From the NCBI GenBank assembly GCA_900321945.1, contig ONXY01000205.1:1-15117 (forward strand): a DNA stretch of 15,117 nucleotides. The letters are read 5' to 3'. The notes beneath the pieces were generated by a model. The model worked only from the letters and a program-made list of their open reading frames with translations. It did no database searches and had not been told where the DNA came from. This document shows, piece after piece, positions 1 to 7,331 of the stretch (position 1 is the stretch's first letter; each line of letters opens with the position of its first letter). Source of the stretch: an uncultured Eubacteriales bacterium (lineage in GTDB: Bacteria; Bacillota_A; Clostridia; Christensenellales; Aristaeellaceae). The translations under genes were made by a program, and so were the position numbers.

Positions 1-1680
1 CCCGCCTATCAGAGTTTCGAGATCGACGGGGTCCAGAAAATCGTGCCCACGGCGCTGCTCGTGCGGCATTTCCTGCCGCTGCTGCTGAAAAAGGAAAACA
101 TTCTCCAGTCCGCCGTCGTGGAGGTCACCCGGAACGCGGACGTCTTCCTCTCCGGCATTGACGACCGGGCGGACAACGATCTGCGGCACAAGGTCTCCGG
201 TATGCTGACCAAGCGGAAAAGGGAGCAGCCGGTCCGCGTCCGCGTGTACGGCAAGCTGACCGATCCCTGCCGCGCCATCCTGATCCGGAAGCTTCACGTG
301 CCGGAGAACCGGGTGTTCGCCCAGTCCGTTCCCTTCGATCTGTCCTTCCGCGCCTGCATCGGGGGCCCGGCCGGTCTCCGGTATCCGGAACGCCGTCCCT
401 CCCGGGACATCGGACTGAAAAAAGGGGAGTATTTCTCTTATATCGAAAAGCACGATCTGCTGATGAGCTTCCCGTTCCAGAGCATGCTCTCCTTCGTGGA
501 CCTGATCTACGAGGCGGCGGACAATCCGGACGTCCTGTCCATCAAGATCACGCTCTACCGCATGTCCAGCAGCAGCAAGATCGCCGCCGCGCTGGCCTAC
601 GCCGCCGACCGCGGCAAGGACGTGCTCTGCCTGCTGGAACTGCGCGCCCGTTTCGACGAGCAGAACAATATCGACTATTCCGAGATGCTGGAGGACGCGG
701 GCTGCCGCGTCATCTACGGCCCGCCGGACTACAAGGTGCACAGCAAGCTCTGCGTGATCACCCTGCTGCGCGGCGGAAAGACGAGCTACATCACCCAGGT
801 CGGCACCGGCAACTATAATGAGATCACCGGCGAGCAGTATACCGACCTTTCCCTGATCACGGCCCGCGAGGGGGTCGGAAAGGACGCCGAGGCCGCCTTC
901 GCCGCCCTGCTGAACGGCGAGCTTCCGCCGGAGGCCCGCGAGCTCTGGATCGCGCCGCTGAGCTTCAAGCCCCGCGTTCTGGAGTTTCTGGACCGGGAAA
1001 TCGAAAAGGGCGAAAACGGGCGCGTGGCAATCAAGATCAACGCCGTCAACAACCGCGACGTCATGGAAAAGCTGATCGAATGCTCGCAGGCCGGCGTGAA
1101 GGTGGAGCTGTTCTGCCGCGGAATCTGCTCGCTCCGCCCCGGTGTTCCGGAAATGACGGAAAACGTCTCCGTGACCAGCGTCGTCGGCCGCTGGCTGGAG
1201 CATTCCCGCATCTACAGCTTCGGCGAGGGGGAGGATCAGCGCCTCTTCATCGGTTCCGGCGATCTGCTCAACCGGAATCTGGAGCGCCGCGTGGAGGCCT
1301 TCATCGAGGCCGTCACGCCGGATACCCGCGCCCAGCTCAACGAAATCCTCGACGCCCTCCGGAACGACCGGGAGAAATCCTGGCATATGTGCCCGGACGG
1401 AAGCTATGTCCGCGATGAGGACGGGGACGGAACCTCCTCCCAGGAGGCGCTGTACCGCTTCTTCAGCGCGTGGAAGGTGTCCCCGGAGGAAGAGGAGCCC
1501 GGGGCGGAGGAGGAAGAGGAAGCCGCGGAGTACGGAGAGGCGGCGGAAGAAGCGGCCGGGGAATCGCCGGCCTCCCCGCCGGCGCCGGCGCGGGCGCCCG
1601 TCCCCGCCGCGGAGGCTCCCGCGCCGCGCCGGGAAAAAACGTTATTCAGCTGGCTGCGCCGGCTGTTCGGAAAAGAATAA
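1..1680 (+). CDS. ppk1: Polyphosphate kinase 1, 5'-truncated
   Basis: The reading frame is open from the first base, so the gene starts outside the window. It catalyses reversible transfer of the ATP gamma-phosphate onto inorganic polyphosphate. The visible 559 residues include two family-typical catalytic segments. VHSKLCVI carries the probable phosphorylated histidine (window residue 247), and a GTGNYN...YTDLSL segment follows it. RGICSLRPGVP and GRWLEHSRI carry the second active-site histidine (residue 401). The 154-residue spacing between them is close to that of E. coli PPK (His435 and His592), so about 190 N-terminal residues are missing. After the conserved core ends near base 1485 there is a non-family tail: a Glu/Ala-rich stretch, a Pro/Ala-rich linker, and a terminal basic amphipathic segment (LFSWLRRLFGKE) that could bind membrane. 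A ROK kinase follows 13 bases downstream, probably in the same operon. The family call is firm; the tail's role is inference. Confidence 0.96.
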   Translation, partial: PAYQSFEIDGVQKIVPTALLVRHFLPLLLKKENILQSAVVEVTRNADVFLSGIDDRADNDLRHKVSGMLTKRKREQPVRVRVYGKLTDPCRAILIRKLHVPENRVFAQSVPFDLSFRACIGGPAGLRYPERRPSRDIGLKKGEYFSYIEKHDLLMSFPFQSMLSFVDLIYEAADNPDVLSIKITLYRMSSSSKIAAALAYAADRGKDVLCLLELRARFDEQNNIDYSEMLEDAGCRVIYGPPDYKVHSKLCVITLLRGGKTSYITQVGTGNYNEITGEQYTDLSLITAREGVGKDAEAAFAALLNGELPPEARELWIAPLSFKPRVLEFLDREIEKGENGRVAIKINAVNNRDVMEKLIECSQAGVKVELFCRGICSLRPGVPEMTENVSVTSVVGRWLEHSRIYSFGEGEDQRLFIGSGDLLNRNLERRVEAFIEAVTPDTRAQLNEILDALRNDREKSWHMCPDGSYVRDEDGDGTSSQEALYRFFSAWKVSPEEEEPGAEEEEEAAEYGEAAEEAAGESPASPPAPARAPVPAAEAPAPRREKTLFSWLRRLFGKE

Positions 1681-1693
1681 GGAGGTCTGATCC

Positions 1694-2653
1694 ATGGCTG
1701 AAAAGTACAATATCTGTCTGGATGTCGGCGGAACCAAAGTGCTCGGGGCCATTTTCAACGAGAAGGACGAAATCATCTTCCGTCTGAAGAAACGCTCGAA
1801 AAGCGGCGGATCCGCCTCGGAGGACGTCGAGAAGGTCATCATCGATGTGGTGGAGGAGATGATCAGAGAGTCCGGAATCAGCCGGAAGAAGCTGAACGCG
1901 GTCGCCTCCTGCGCCCCCGGCGTCATCGATCAGGAAAAGGGAATCGTTCTGTTCACCCCGAACCTGCCCTGGCGCGACTACGACATGGCCTCCTCGATGC
2001 GGAAGCAGTTCGGGGTTCCCTTCTTCGTCGGCAACGACGTGAATCTGGGCGTTCTGGGCGAATATCATTTCGGCGCCGGCAGAGGCTATAAGAATATCGT
2101 CGGCTTCTTCGTGGGCACCGGCATGGGCGGCGGCCTGATCCTGAACGGCTCGCTTTACACCGGCCATCAGTTCAAGGCCGCGGAGTACGGCCATCTGATT
2201 CTCGATCCGGAAGGCCCGCTCTGCAACTGCGGCCAGCGCGGCTGTCTGGAGGCCTTCTCCAGCAAGCAGGGCATGAGCGCATACATCCGCCAGCAGGTCG
2301 GCCGCGGCCGCTCCAGCCTCATGGCCGACGACGTGAAGGACGGCGTTTTCCGCTCCAAGCGGCTCAAAACCGCTCTTTCCGCCGGGGATAAGGTCGCGGA
2401 GGAGGCCGTGGACCGCGCCTGCCATTACCTGGCCGTCGCCACCGGCAACATGATCAACACCTTCTCCCCGGATCTGATTCTGTACGGCGGCGGAATCATC
2501 GAGACCCTGGGCGGTCTGTTCCTGGAAAAGATTCTTTCCGAGGTGGACCGCTACTGCATGCCGCAGATCCGCTCCACCGTGGAGCTGAAAAACGCCTCCC
2601 TCGGCGACGATTCCGTCCTCTACGGCGATCTCGCCATGATCAAGGGCCTGTAA
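1694..2653 (+). CDS. ROK-family sugar kinase, probable glucokinase
   Basis: A 319-residue cytoplasmic kinase of normal ROK length. The phosphate-binding motif DVGGTK lies at residues 10-15, and the probable catalytic base is Asp115 in GNDVNLG. The glycine loop GTGMGGG lies around residue 141. The ROK zinc site is complete: EYGH (His167) and CNCGQRGC (Cys177, Cys179, Cys184). The likely reaction is ATP-dependent phosphorylation of glucose or a related hexose at C6; the exact sugar cannot be read from the sequence. The start is fixed by AAGGAGG eight bases before ATG. It follows ppk1 by 13 bases and ends at a strong bidirectional terminator, so it is the last gene of that operon. The C-terminal half contains the usual LYGGGI segment of the ROK fold. 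ROK transcriptional repressors also belong to this family, but no helix-turn-helix precedes the kinase domain here. Confidence 0.93.
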   Translation: MAEKYNICLDVGGTKVLGAIFNEKDEIIFRLKKRSKSGGSASEDVEKVIIDVVEEMIRESGISRKKLNAVASCAPGVIDQEKGIVLFTPNLPWRDYDMASSMRKQFGVPFFVGNDVNLGVLGEYHFGAGRGYKNIVGFFVGTGMGGGLILNGSLYTGHQFKAAEYGHLILDPEGPLCNCGQRGCLEAFSSKQGMSAYIRQQVGRGRSSLMADDVKDGVFRSKRLKTALSAGDKVAEEAVDRACHYLAVATGNMINTFSPDLILYGGGIIETLGGLFLEKILSEVDRYCMPQIRSTVELKNASLGDDSVLYGDLAMIKGL

Positions 2654-2669
2654 ACGCTTCGCGCGCGAA

Positions 2670-2714
2670 AAAAGAACCTCCCGGTTCCGTTCTGAGAAAC
2701 CGGGAGGTTCTTTT
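2670..2714. terminator. Bidirectional intrinsic terminator
   Basis: A perfect 17-base inverted repeat (2670-2686 and 2698-2714) with an 11-base loop. Its core is GAACCTCCCGGTT paired with AACCGGGAGGTTC, and it is flanked by A-tract and T-tract. It therefore gives a run of U after a GC-rich stem on either strand. It lies between the converging ends of the ROK kinase and the YkvA-like gene and can stop transcription from both sides. Confidence 0.93.
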
Positions 2715-2723
2715 CGTTCTCCC

Positions 2724-3125
2724 TCAGACCGCGGTTCCGCCCGCTCTCCACTCCGCGAACGCCTTCAGCTCCGGCTCGGAAAGCTTCAGCGCCAGTCCGA
2801 GAACCGCCAGATCGTCCGCGATTCCGACGACCGGAATGCTGTCCGGAATCAGATCCTTCTTTTTGATCAGGTAGATGAACGACCCGACCAGGCAGGCGAT
2901 CACCTTCGGGGATACCTGCGTGTATTTCTTCGTGATCCAGGCCTTGACCATGGCGATCATCAGCGGAAGATCCGCGAGGGTGTTCCCGATGGCGGGTACC
3001 TGCTTCAGTTTTTCCTCCAGCTGCATCAGGATCTCGTCCACCTTCGACGGATCGGCGATCACTTCCTGCGCTTCGGAGATTCCCTTGTCCAGCAGCTGCC
3101 GGGCCTGCTCCATGCTGAATTCCAT
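2724..3125 (-). CDS. YkvA/DUF1232-family small membrane protein
   Basis: 133 residues. The C-terminal half matches the short DUF1232 (YkvA) pattern: a hydrophobic helix (KVIACLVGSFIYLI) runs into KKDLIPDSIPVVGIADDLAVLGLAL. The D-IPD-IP-VG--DD signature is the hallmark of the family. The N-terminal half (about residues 1-55) is helical and charged, with a possible short amphipathic region, as in many YkvA proteins. The function is unknown for the family; a membrane-associated role is inferred from the hydrophobic segments. It is a single gene: its own promoter lies at 3165-3193 and a shared bidirectional terminator lies beyond its stop. GGGGGA lies upstream of the ATG at a usable distance. No change in base composition sets it apart from its neighbours. 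Confidence 0.85.
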   Translation of the reverse strand: MEFSMEQARQLLDKGISEAQEVIADPSKVDEILMQLEEKLKQVPAIGNTLADLPLMIAMVKAWITKKYTQVSPKVIACLVGSFIYLIKKKDLIPDSIPVVGIADDLAVLGLALKLSEPELKAFAEWRAGGTAV

Positions 3126-3164
3126 GACGGTTCCCCCTTTTTTATTTTTCCGGGCGCCGGAATC

Positions 3165-3193
3165 ATTGTATACGCCGCCGGCGTGAAACGCAA
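3165..3193 (-). promoter_or_regulatory. Sigma-A-type promoter of the ykvA-like gene
   Basis: Reading the minus strand, TTGCGT (3193-3188), a 17-base spacer and TACAAT (3170-3165) form a good housekeeping promoter about 40 bases before the gene start. A 15-base palindrome (TTCCGG, 3-base loop, CCGGAA; 3148-3162) lies directly after the -10 and overlaps the expected transcription start. It could be an operator rather than a full leader hairpin. Confidence 0.7.
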
Positions 3194-3216
3194 GCGTTCC
3201 CGTTGTTTTTTCCGTG

Positions 3217-4152
3217 TCAGCTTTCCTCCGTCAGCGCCTCCGCGGTTTCCGCGTCGGTCATGAGAAGATGGATCTTTCCGGTTTTCAGCGCGGCGCGGAT
3301 CGCCCCGGTCTTGCTCTTTCCCAGCGCGCACGCGACGACCCGGCCTTTCTTCAGCTCCTTCAGCCCCAGGCCGATGCATCTTTCCGCGAGCGTGCCGGCT
3401 TCCTTCCCCTCCGCGTCGAAATACGAGCTGCATACGGAGCACACCGCTCCCTCCCGCTGAAGGAGCTCCAGGTCGCCGGAGGGGATTCCCCCCGCCCGCG
3501 CCGTCGTGGACCGCTCGTCCACGTTGCCGATCCCGATCAGGTACAGGTCGCAGCGCCGTCCCCGCTCCAGCACGTGCGCGATTCCCGGCTCCTGCCGGAG
3601 CATCGCGGCCGCCTCCGGGCTGGATACCACCAGCGGAGCGTTCAGCACCAGCGGTGTGCCGCCCAGGTTCCGCGCGATCATCATGGCGATGGAGTTCGCG
3701 TGCAGCGCCGGGGAAACCGTTCCGATTCCGCCCGCCAGGGGCACGATCTCCCCCATGGGCCTGCCCGGCCCCCGCAGATGCCCCGCCACCCCGCAGACCG
3801 TCTTTCCGCTCATGACGCCGATGTTCATTCCCGGGGTCAGCAGGGAATCCAGAAAGGCCGCCGCTTCCCGCGCGAAAACCTGATCCCGGTCCTCCCGTTC
3901 CGGAATACCGACCACAAAGGCGTCGTCGAGCGCATAGCGGGAGGTCAGCCGCCGCTCCAGGGCGGTGTCGGTCTCGTGCGGGTTCCGGACGCGGATTTCC
4001 ACGATGCCGGCGGCTCTGGCCTGGGCGATCAGCCTGCAGACCTGGGGCCTGGAGATGCGGAGCCTGGAGGAAATCTCCTTCTGGGACATGTCCTCCAGAT
4101 AGTACATCTCGCACACCTTCGCCGTCAGCCGTCTGTTATCCGTGATTCCCAT
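3217..4152 (-). CDS. SorC-family sugar-phosphate-responsive transcriptional regulator
   Basis: 311 residues, normal for the SorC/DeoR-like sugar-binding regulators. Residues about 8-50 form a helix-turn-helix (MSQKEISSRLRISRPQVCRL) typical of the family. Residues about 55-305 form the SorC effector domain, with segments such as IVPLAGGIG, APLVV and LIGIGNVD that belong to its Rossmann-like sugar-phosphate-binding fold. Family members sense phosphorylated sugars made by the kinase of their own operon. The gene is last in the six-gene operon, and its ATG lies 17 bases inside the kinase reading frame, with AGGAG about ten bases upstream. This implies co-expression and autoregulation. The likely target is the operon promoter at 9931-9959. 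LsrR, the autoinducer-2 regulator, is a distant relative, but nothing here proves that ligand. No clear terminator is seen after the stop. Confidence 0.92.
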   Translation of the reverse strand: MGITDNRRLTAKVCEMYYLEDMSQKEISSRLRISRPQVCRLIAQARAAGIVEIRVRNPHETDTALERRLTSRYALDDAFVVGIPEREDRDQVFAREAAAFLDSLLTPGMNIGVMSGKTVCGVAGHLRGPGRPMGEIVPLAGGIGTVSPALHANSIAMMIARNLGGTPLVLNAPLVVSSPEAAAMLRQEPGIAHVLERGRRCDLYLIGIGNVDERSTTARAGGIPSGDLELLQREGAVCSVCSSYFDAEGKEAGTLAERCIGLGLKELKKGRVVACALGKSKTGAIRAALKTGKIHLLMTDAETAEALTEES

Positions 4153-5656
4153 CCGTTTCCCGCTCCTGTTCCTGCCTTTCGCTCCGGGCGTACCAGGGCT
4201 TCAGCGCCGGATACAGCCCGGTATGGACGCGGTACAGCCGCTCATAAATCCCCGCGGTTTCCGGATCGGGATCGTAAACCGTCGCCTCCCGTTCCGTTGC
4301 CAGCCTCTCCGTGAACGACTCGTATCCCGCCAGCCGGCCCTCCCCGATCAGCGCCGCGGCTGCTATGGCCCGGGCGGGCAGCGTGTCCGATTCCGCGAAA
4401 ACCGTGACCCGCTGATTCAGCGTGTCCGCCAGAATCCGGCACCAGGTCTTCACCCGTCCCCCGCCCCCGATCACGGAAACGGAAGACGGCTTCCCGCCGA
4501 TCATCTCCATGCCCTGGCGGATGGAAAAGGCGGTTCCTTCCAGCATCGCCCTTACCAGGTCCTCCGGTCCCGTTTCCGGCGAGATGCCCGTAAAGGCGCC
4601 GCGCACATACGGATCCGCCACGGGAAAGCGCTCCCCGACCAGATACGGCAGGGCGGACACCCCGTGCGCCCCCGGCACGCTCCGGTCCAGCAGCGCCTGC
4701 GTCCGCGCGTAGTCCGGCTCCCCGTCCGCCGAAAACAGCCTGGATACCCACTGATGCACGTTCCCCGCGTTCAGGAAGGGCACCACGTTGATGACGCGCC
4801 CCTCCGGCATGGCGGCCAGGTTGAAGATGCCGCCCTCGTTGAACATGGGCCCGTCCGACACGGTCGCCACCCATCCCGAGGTTCCCAGGTTGATGTTGTA
4901 CTGTCCCTTTCCGGCGATCCCGCTGGCCAGCGTGGTCGCTCCGGCATCCCCCGCGCCGGCGTATACCGGCGTTCCGGCCCGGTATCCGGTTTCCGCCGCG
5001 GCGGCCTCCGTGACCCGTCCGGCCAGCCCGTGGGACGGAAGCAGGCGCGGCATTTTCTCCGCCGCGATTCCCGCCGCCGCGAGAATCTCCGGGCTCCAGA
5101 TTTTCCTTTCCAGATCCATGCCTCCGGCCGTGGAGCAGGCGGTGTAATCCCCTGTCGTCTCCCCGGTCAGGCGCGCGGCGATATAATCCTTGGAGGAAAT
5201 CAGGAAACACCGGGTCCGTTCGTAAATCTCCGGTCTCCGGCGCTTCAGCCACATGATTTTCGGCAGGCTCAGCGTCCCGTCGCAGTGGTTGCCCGTCACG
5301 CGCAGAATCCGGTCCGCGCCGGCCGCCGCTTTCAGCTCCTCCGCCTCTTCCGCGGCCCGTCCGTCGCTGTACAGGATCGCGGGGCAGAGCGGCTTCAGAT
5401 CGCGGTCCACGGGGATCACGTCCTGCATCTGTCCGCTCATGACGATGCCCAGAATCTCCTCCCGGCGGTTTCTCAGCAGCTCCGCAGACAGATCCCGGAA
5501 GGCCTCCCACCACACGGCCGGATCCTGTTCCCGGAATTCCTCCCCGTAAAGGGTGGGAATGTCGCGGGACAGCCGCGCCTCCGCCTGTCCGTCCTCTCCC
5601 ACCAGCACCGCCTTGACCGCGGTGGTCCCGATATCAAAGGTTACGACACAGCTCAT
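4136..5656 (-). CDS. FGGY-family carbohydrate kinase, xylulokinase-like
   Basis: 506 residues, full length for FGGY kinases. The N-terminal domain opens with DIGTTAVKA (residues 8-16), the first phosphate-binding motif. GAGDAGA carries the probable catalytic base Asp237, and NLGTSGW (257-263) and VIGGGGR are the second-domain ATP motifs. It aligns along its length with XylB, but pocket positions differ. SGQMH of E. coli XylB is SGQMQ here (Gln78), ILWND is ILYSD, and the residue after the catalytic Asp is Ala rather than Asn. The enzyme probably phosphorylates an imported polyol or ketose other than xylulose. Its ATG overlaps the stop of the TrpA-like gene by 4 bases (ATGA), and AAGGAAGG lies six bases before the start. 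Its product would be substrate for the TrpA-like enzyme and/or effector for the SorC regulator. The kinase family is certain; the substrate is unknown. Confidence 0.93.
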   Translation of the reverse strand: MSCVVTFDIGTTAVKAVLVGEDGQAEARLSRDIPTLYGEEFREQDPAVWWEAFRDLSAELLRNRREEILGIVMSGQMQDVIPVDRDLKPLCPAILYSDGRAAEEAEELKAAAGADRILRVTGNHCDGTLSLPKIMWLKRRRPEIYERTRCFLISSKDYIAARLTGETTGDYTACSTAGGMDLERKIWSPEILAAAGIAAEKMPRLLPSHGLAGRVTEAAAAETGYRAGTPVYAGAGDAGATTLASGIAGKGQYNINLGTSGWVATVSDGPMFNEGGIFNLAAMPEGRVINVVPFLNAGNVHQWVSRLFSADGEPDYARTQALLDRSVPGAHGVSALPYLVGERFPVADPYVRGAFTGISPETGPEDLVRAMLEGTAFSIRQGMEMIGGKPSSVSVIGGGGRVKTWCRILADTLNQRVTVFAESDTLPARAIAAAALIGEGRLAGYESFTERLATEREATVYDPDPETAGIYERLYRVHTGLYPALKPWYARSERQEQERETDGNHG

Positions 5657-6381
5657 TCCGCGCCTTCCTTCCGGACGGTTTCATGAATCTCCCGGATGAA
5701 GGAAACCGCCCTGTCCTCCCCCTCCGTCAGATGCTGCACGATGGCGGAGCCGATCACCGCGCCGTCGTACCCGTGTTCCAGCAGCTCCCGCACCCGCTCT
5801 GCGGTGCTGATCCCGAAGCCCGCGTAGATCTTTCCCTTCGCGCGCTCCCGGGCGTATCCGTACAGTTTCAGGTACCCGCTGTCCGTATGGGCGACCCCCG
5901 TGGGCCCGCGGTACAGCTGGTGATAGATCAGGTCCGCCTCCGCCAGCTCCCGGTCCAGCTCCTCCGCCGGCATGCCGTCGTGGATGAACCCCACGACGCT
6001 GACGCCCAGGGGGGCGAGTTTTCCGCGCAGCTCCGCGCGCTCCGCTCCCGTCATGTCCGGAATCACCAGCGCGTCGTACAGTTTTTCCTCCGCCATGCGC
6101 AGACAGACGTCCCCCTCCAGCAGGTCCCGCCGGTATCCCATCAGCCAGATGGGAATCGGGATCTCCCGCCGGATCCGGCGCCAGTAGTCCGGATCCCCGG
6201 CGACGGATCTGTCCGCCCGCTCCTGGGCCTCCCGGATCACCTTCCCGTCGCAGGAGGCGTCCGCCGCCGGAAACCCGAGCTCCAGGATGTCCATCCCCGC
6301 CGCGCAGCAGTCCCGGATAACCCGCAGGCTGTTCTCCCGGTCCGGGTATCCCGCCACCATGTATCCGACAAACTGACTCAT
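5653..6381 (-). CDS. Divergent TrpA-like protein (putative sugar-phosphate lyase/aldolase)
   Basis: 242 residues, about 15 shorter than the genuine TrpA in this window. The start MSQFVGYMVAGYPD aligns with the TrpA opening strand, and AAAGGAG lies seven bases upstream. The catalytic strand reads ELGFPAADASCDGK. Glu34 and Asp45 match Glu49 and Asp60 of E. coli TrpA in spacing, but the normal FSDP and DGP context is changed (Phe to Ala, Ser to Ala, Pro to Lys). Phosphate-binding loops remain: GFGIS (188-192) and GSA (211-213). PDMTGAE replaces the canonical PD-P-EE loop that contacts TrpB and substrate. There is no trpB in the operon. Its ends overlap the permease stop and the kinase start by 4 bases each, so it belongs to the sugar operon. 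I infer retro-aldol cleavage of a phosphorylated sugar, perhaps releasing glyceraldehyde 3-phosphate. The fold call is strong and the function is a hypothesis. The frame also stays open upstream to 7050, but that part is permease read out of frame. Confidence 0.85.
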   Translation of the reverse strand: MSQFVGYMVAGYPDRENSLRVIRDCCAAGMDILELGFPAADASCDGKVIREAQERADRSVAGDPDYWRRIRREIPIPIWLMGYRRDLLEGDVCLRMAEEKLYDALVIPDMTGAERAELRGKLAPLGVSVVGFIHDGMPAEELDRELAEADLIYHQLYRGPTGVAHTDSGYLKLYGYARERAKGKIYAGFGISTAERVRELLEHGYDGAVIGSAIVQHLTEGEDRAVSFIREIHETVRKEGAE

Positions 6382-7331
6382 CTCGCGTCTCCTTTGCCCG
6401 CCTTCTGAAGAATGACGGCGAGAATAATGATCGCCCCGGTAATGATGTCCTGCATGTAGGTGGGCATCTGCAGCATCGTCAGGCCGTTGGTGAGAATGCC
6501 CAGGATCGCGCAGCCCGCCAGCGTGCCAGGCACGTTCGGAATCCCCTTCCGGGATACCGTGCAGCCGATGAACACCGCCGCGTAGGAGCTGAGGAAGTAT
6601 CCGTCGCCGGCGGTGGTGTTGGCGGATCCCACCCGGGAGGCGATCAGCATGCCCGTCGCGCAGGAAAGCACGGCGCACAGGGCGAAGGCGACGTTCTTGT
6701 AGACCGCCACGTTCACGCCCGCGATCCGCGAAGCCTCCACGTTCCCGCCGATGGCGTACAGCCTGCGGCCCAGCACCGTATGCCGCATGATGAAGGTGAA
6801 CGCCGCCACGAACACGACCATGATTACGGACAGCAGCGGCAGTTCCCCGATCTTGAAGGTCCCCAGCCAGGAAAAGCCTTTCGGGATGTTCTGGAACACG
6901 GTGGCGCCGCCGGTCAGCCGGTAGATGACGCCGGAGAGCACCGTGCTCATGCCCAGCGTCGTGATGAAGGACAGCACCCGGAACCGGGCCACGATCCACC
7001 CGTTGATCCAGCCGATGACCAGGCTGATCAGAAGCGGCAGGATGAAGCACAGGGGCAGGGGCAGCCCCGCCACAGCCATCTGCGCGGACATGACCCCGCC
7101 GAGGCTGGCCATCGATCCGACGGACAGGTCGAACTCGTTGACGCTCATCACCATCGTCGCGCCGATGGAGATGATGACCATCAGGGAGATCTGCCGGGAA
7201 ATGTTCAGGAAGTTCTTCACCGTGAAGAAGGCGGTGGGTCTGAGCACGCTGAACACGATGATGATGACCGCCAGAGCCATCAGCGTTCCGTAGGTCTGCA
7301 GGATCTTTCTCGCGTTTTTCATGGGGATCAT
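6378..7331 (-). CDS. Ribose-type ABC transporter permease (RbsC-like)
   Basis: 317 residues, rich in membrane-spanning segments (roughly eight to ten), of the BPD_transp_2 sugar permease family. Recognisable family segments are the NEFDLSVGS motif near residue 65, SFITTLGMST near 125, a GGN-EASRIAGV stretch in the cytoplasmic loop that meets the ATPase, and a C-terminal PTYMQDIITGAIIILAV segment. It forms the membrane channel for the sugar delivered by the binding protein and driven by the neighbouring ATPase. Its ATG overlaps the ATPase stop by 4 bases (ATGA). A second ATG three codons in (7322) is an alternative start; the upstream GAGGAAAGG can serve either. Only one permease gene is present, so the channel is probably a homodimer, as in ribose systems and unlike the LsrC/LsrD pair. 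Confidence 0.95.
   Translation of the reverse strand: MIPMKNARKILQTYGTLMALAVIIIVFSVLRPTAFFTVKNFLNISRQISLMVIISIGATMVMSVNEFDLSVGSMASLGGVMSAQMAVAGLPLPLCFILPLLISLVIGWINGWIVARFRVLSFITTLGMSTVLSGVIYRLTGGATVFQNIPKGFSWLGTFKIGELPLLSVIMVVFVAAFTFIMRHTVLGRRLYAIGGNVEASRIAGVNVAVYKNVAFALCAVLSCATGMLIASRVGSANTTAGDGYFLSSYAAVFIGCTVSRKGIPNVPGTLAGCAILGILTNGLTMLQMPTYMQDIITGAIIILAVILQKAGKGDAR

Noticed and set aside
3188..3216. Terminator for the sugar operon after the SorC gene
   Set aside because: The AACGC/GCGTT inverted repeat has almost no loop and no U tract, so no terminator could be supported here.
4142..5686. Plus-strand open frame of about 514 codons opposite the FGGY kinase
   Set aside because: Arg/Pro/Gly/His-rich translation with no family motif; it is the antisense shadow of a clear kinase gene in GC-rich DNA. 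Long plus-strand frames at 7520-8905 and 10599-11969 are rejected for the same reason (opposite the ABC ATPase and trpB).
5653..7050. A 465-codon open frame that would fuse an N-terminal extension to the TrpA-like protein
   Set aside because: The part upstream of 6381 is low-complexity Arg/His/Gly sequence that lies in the coding region of the permease read in another frame. A good ribosome site and a 4-base ATGA overlap place the true start at 6381.
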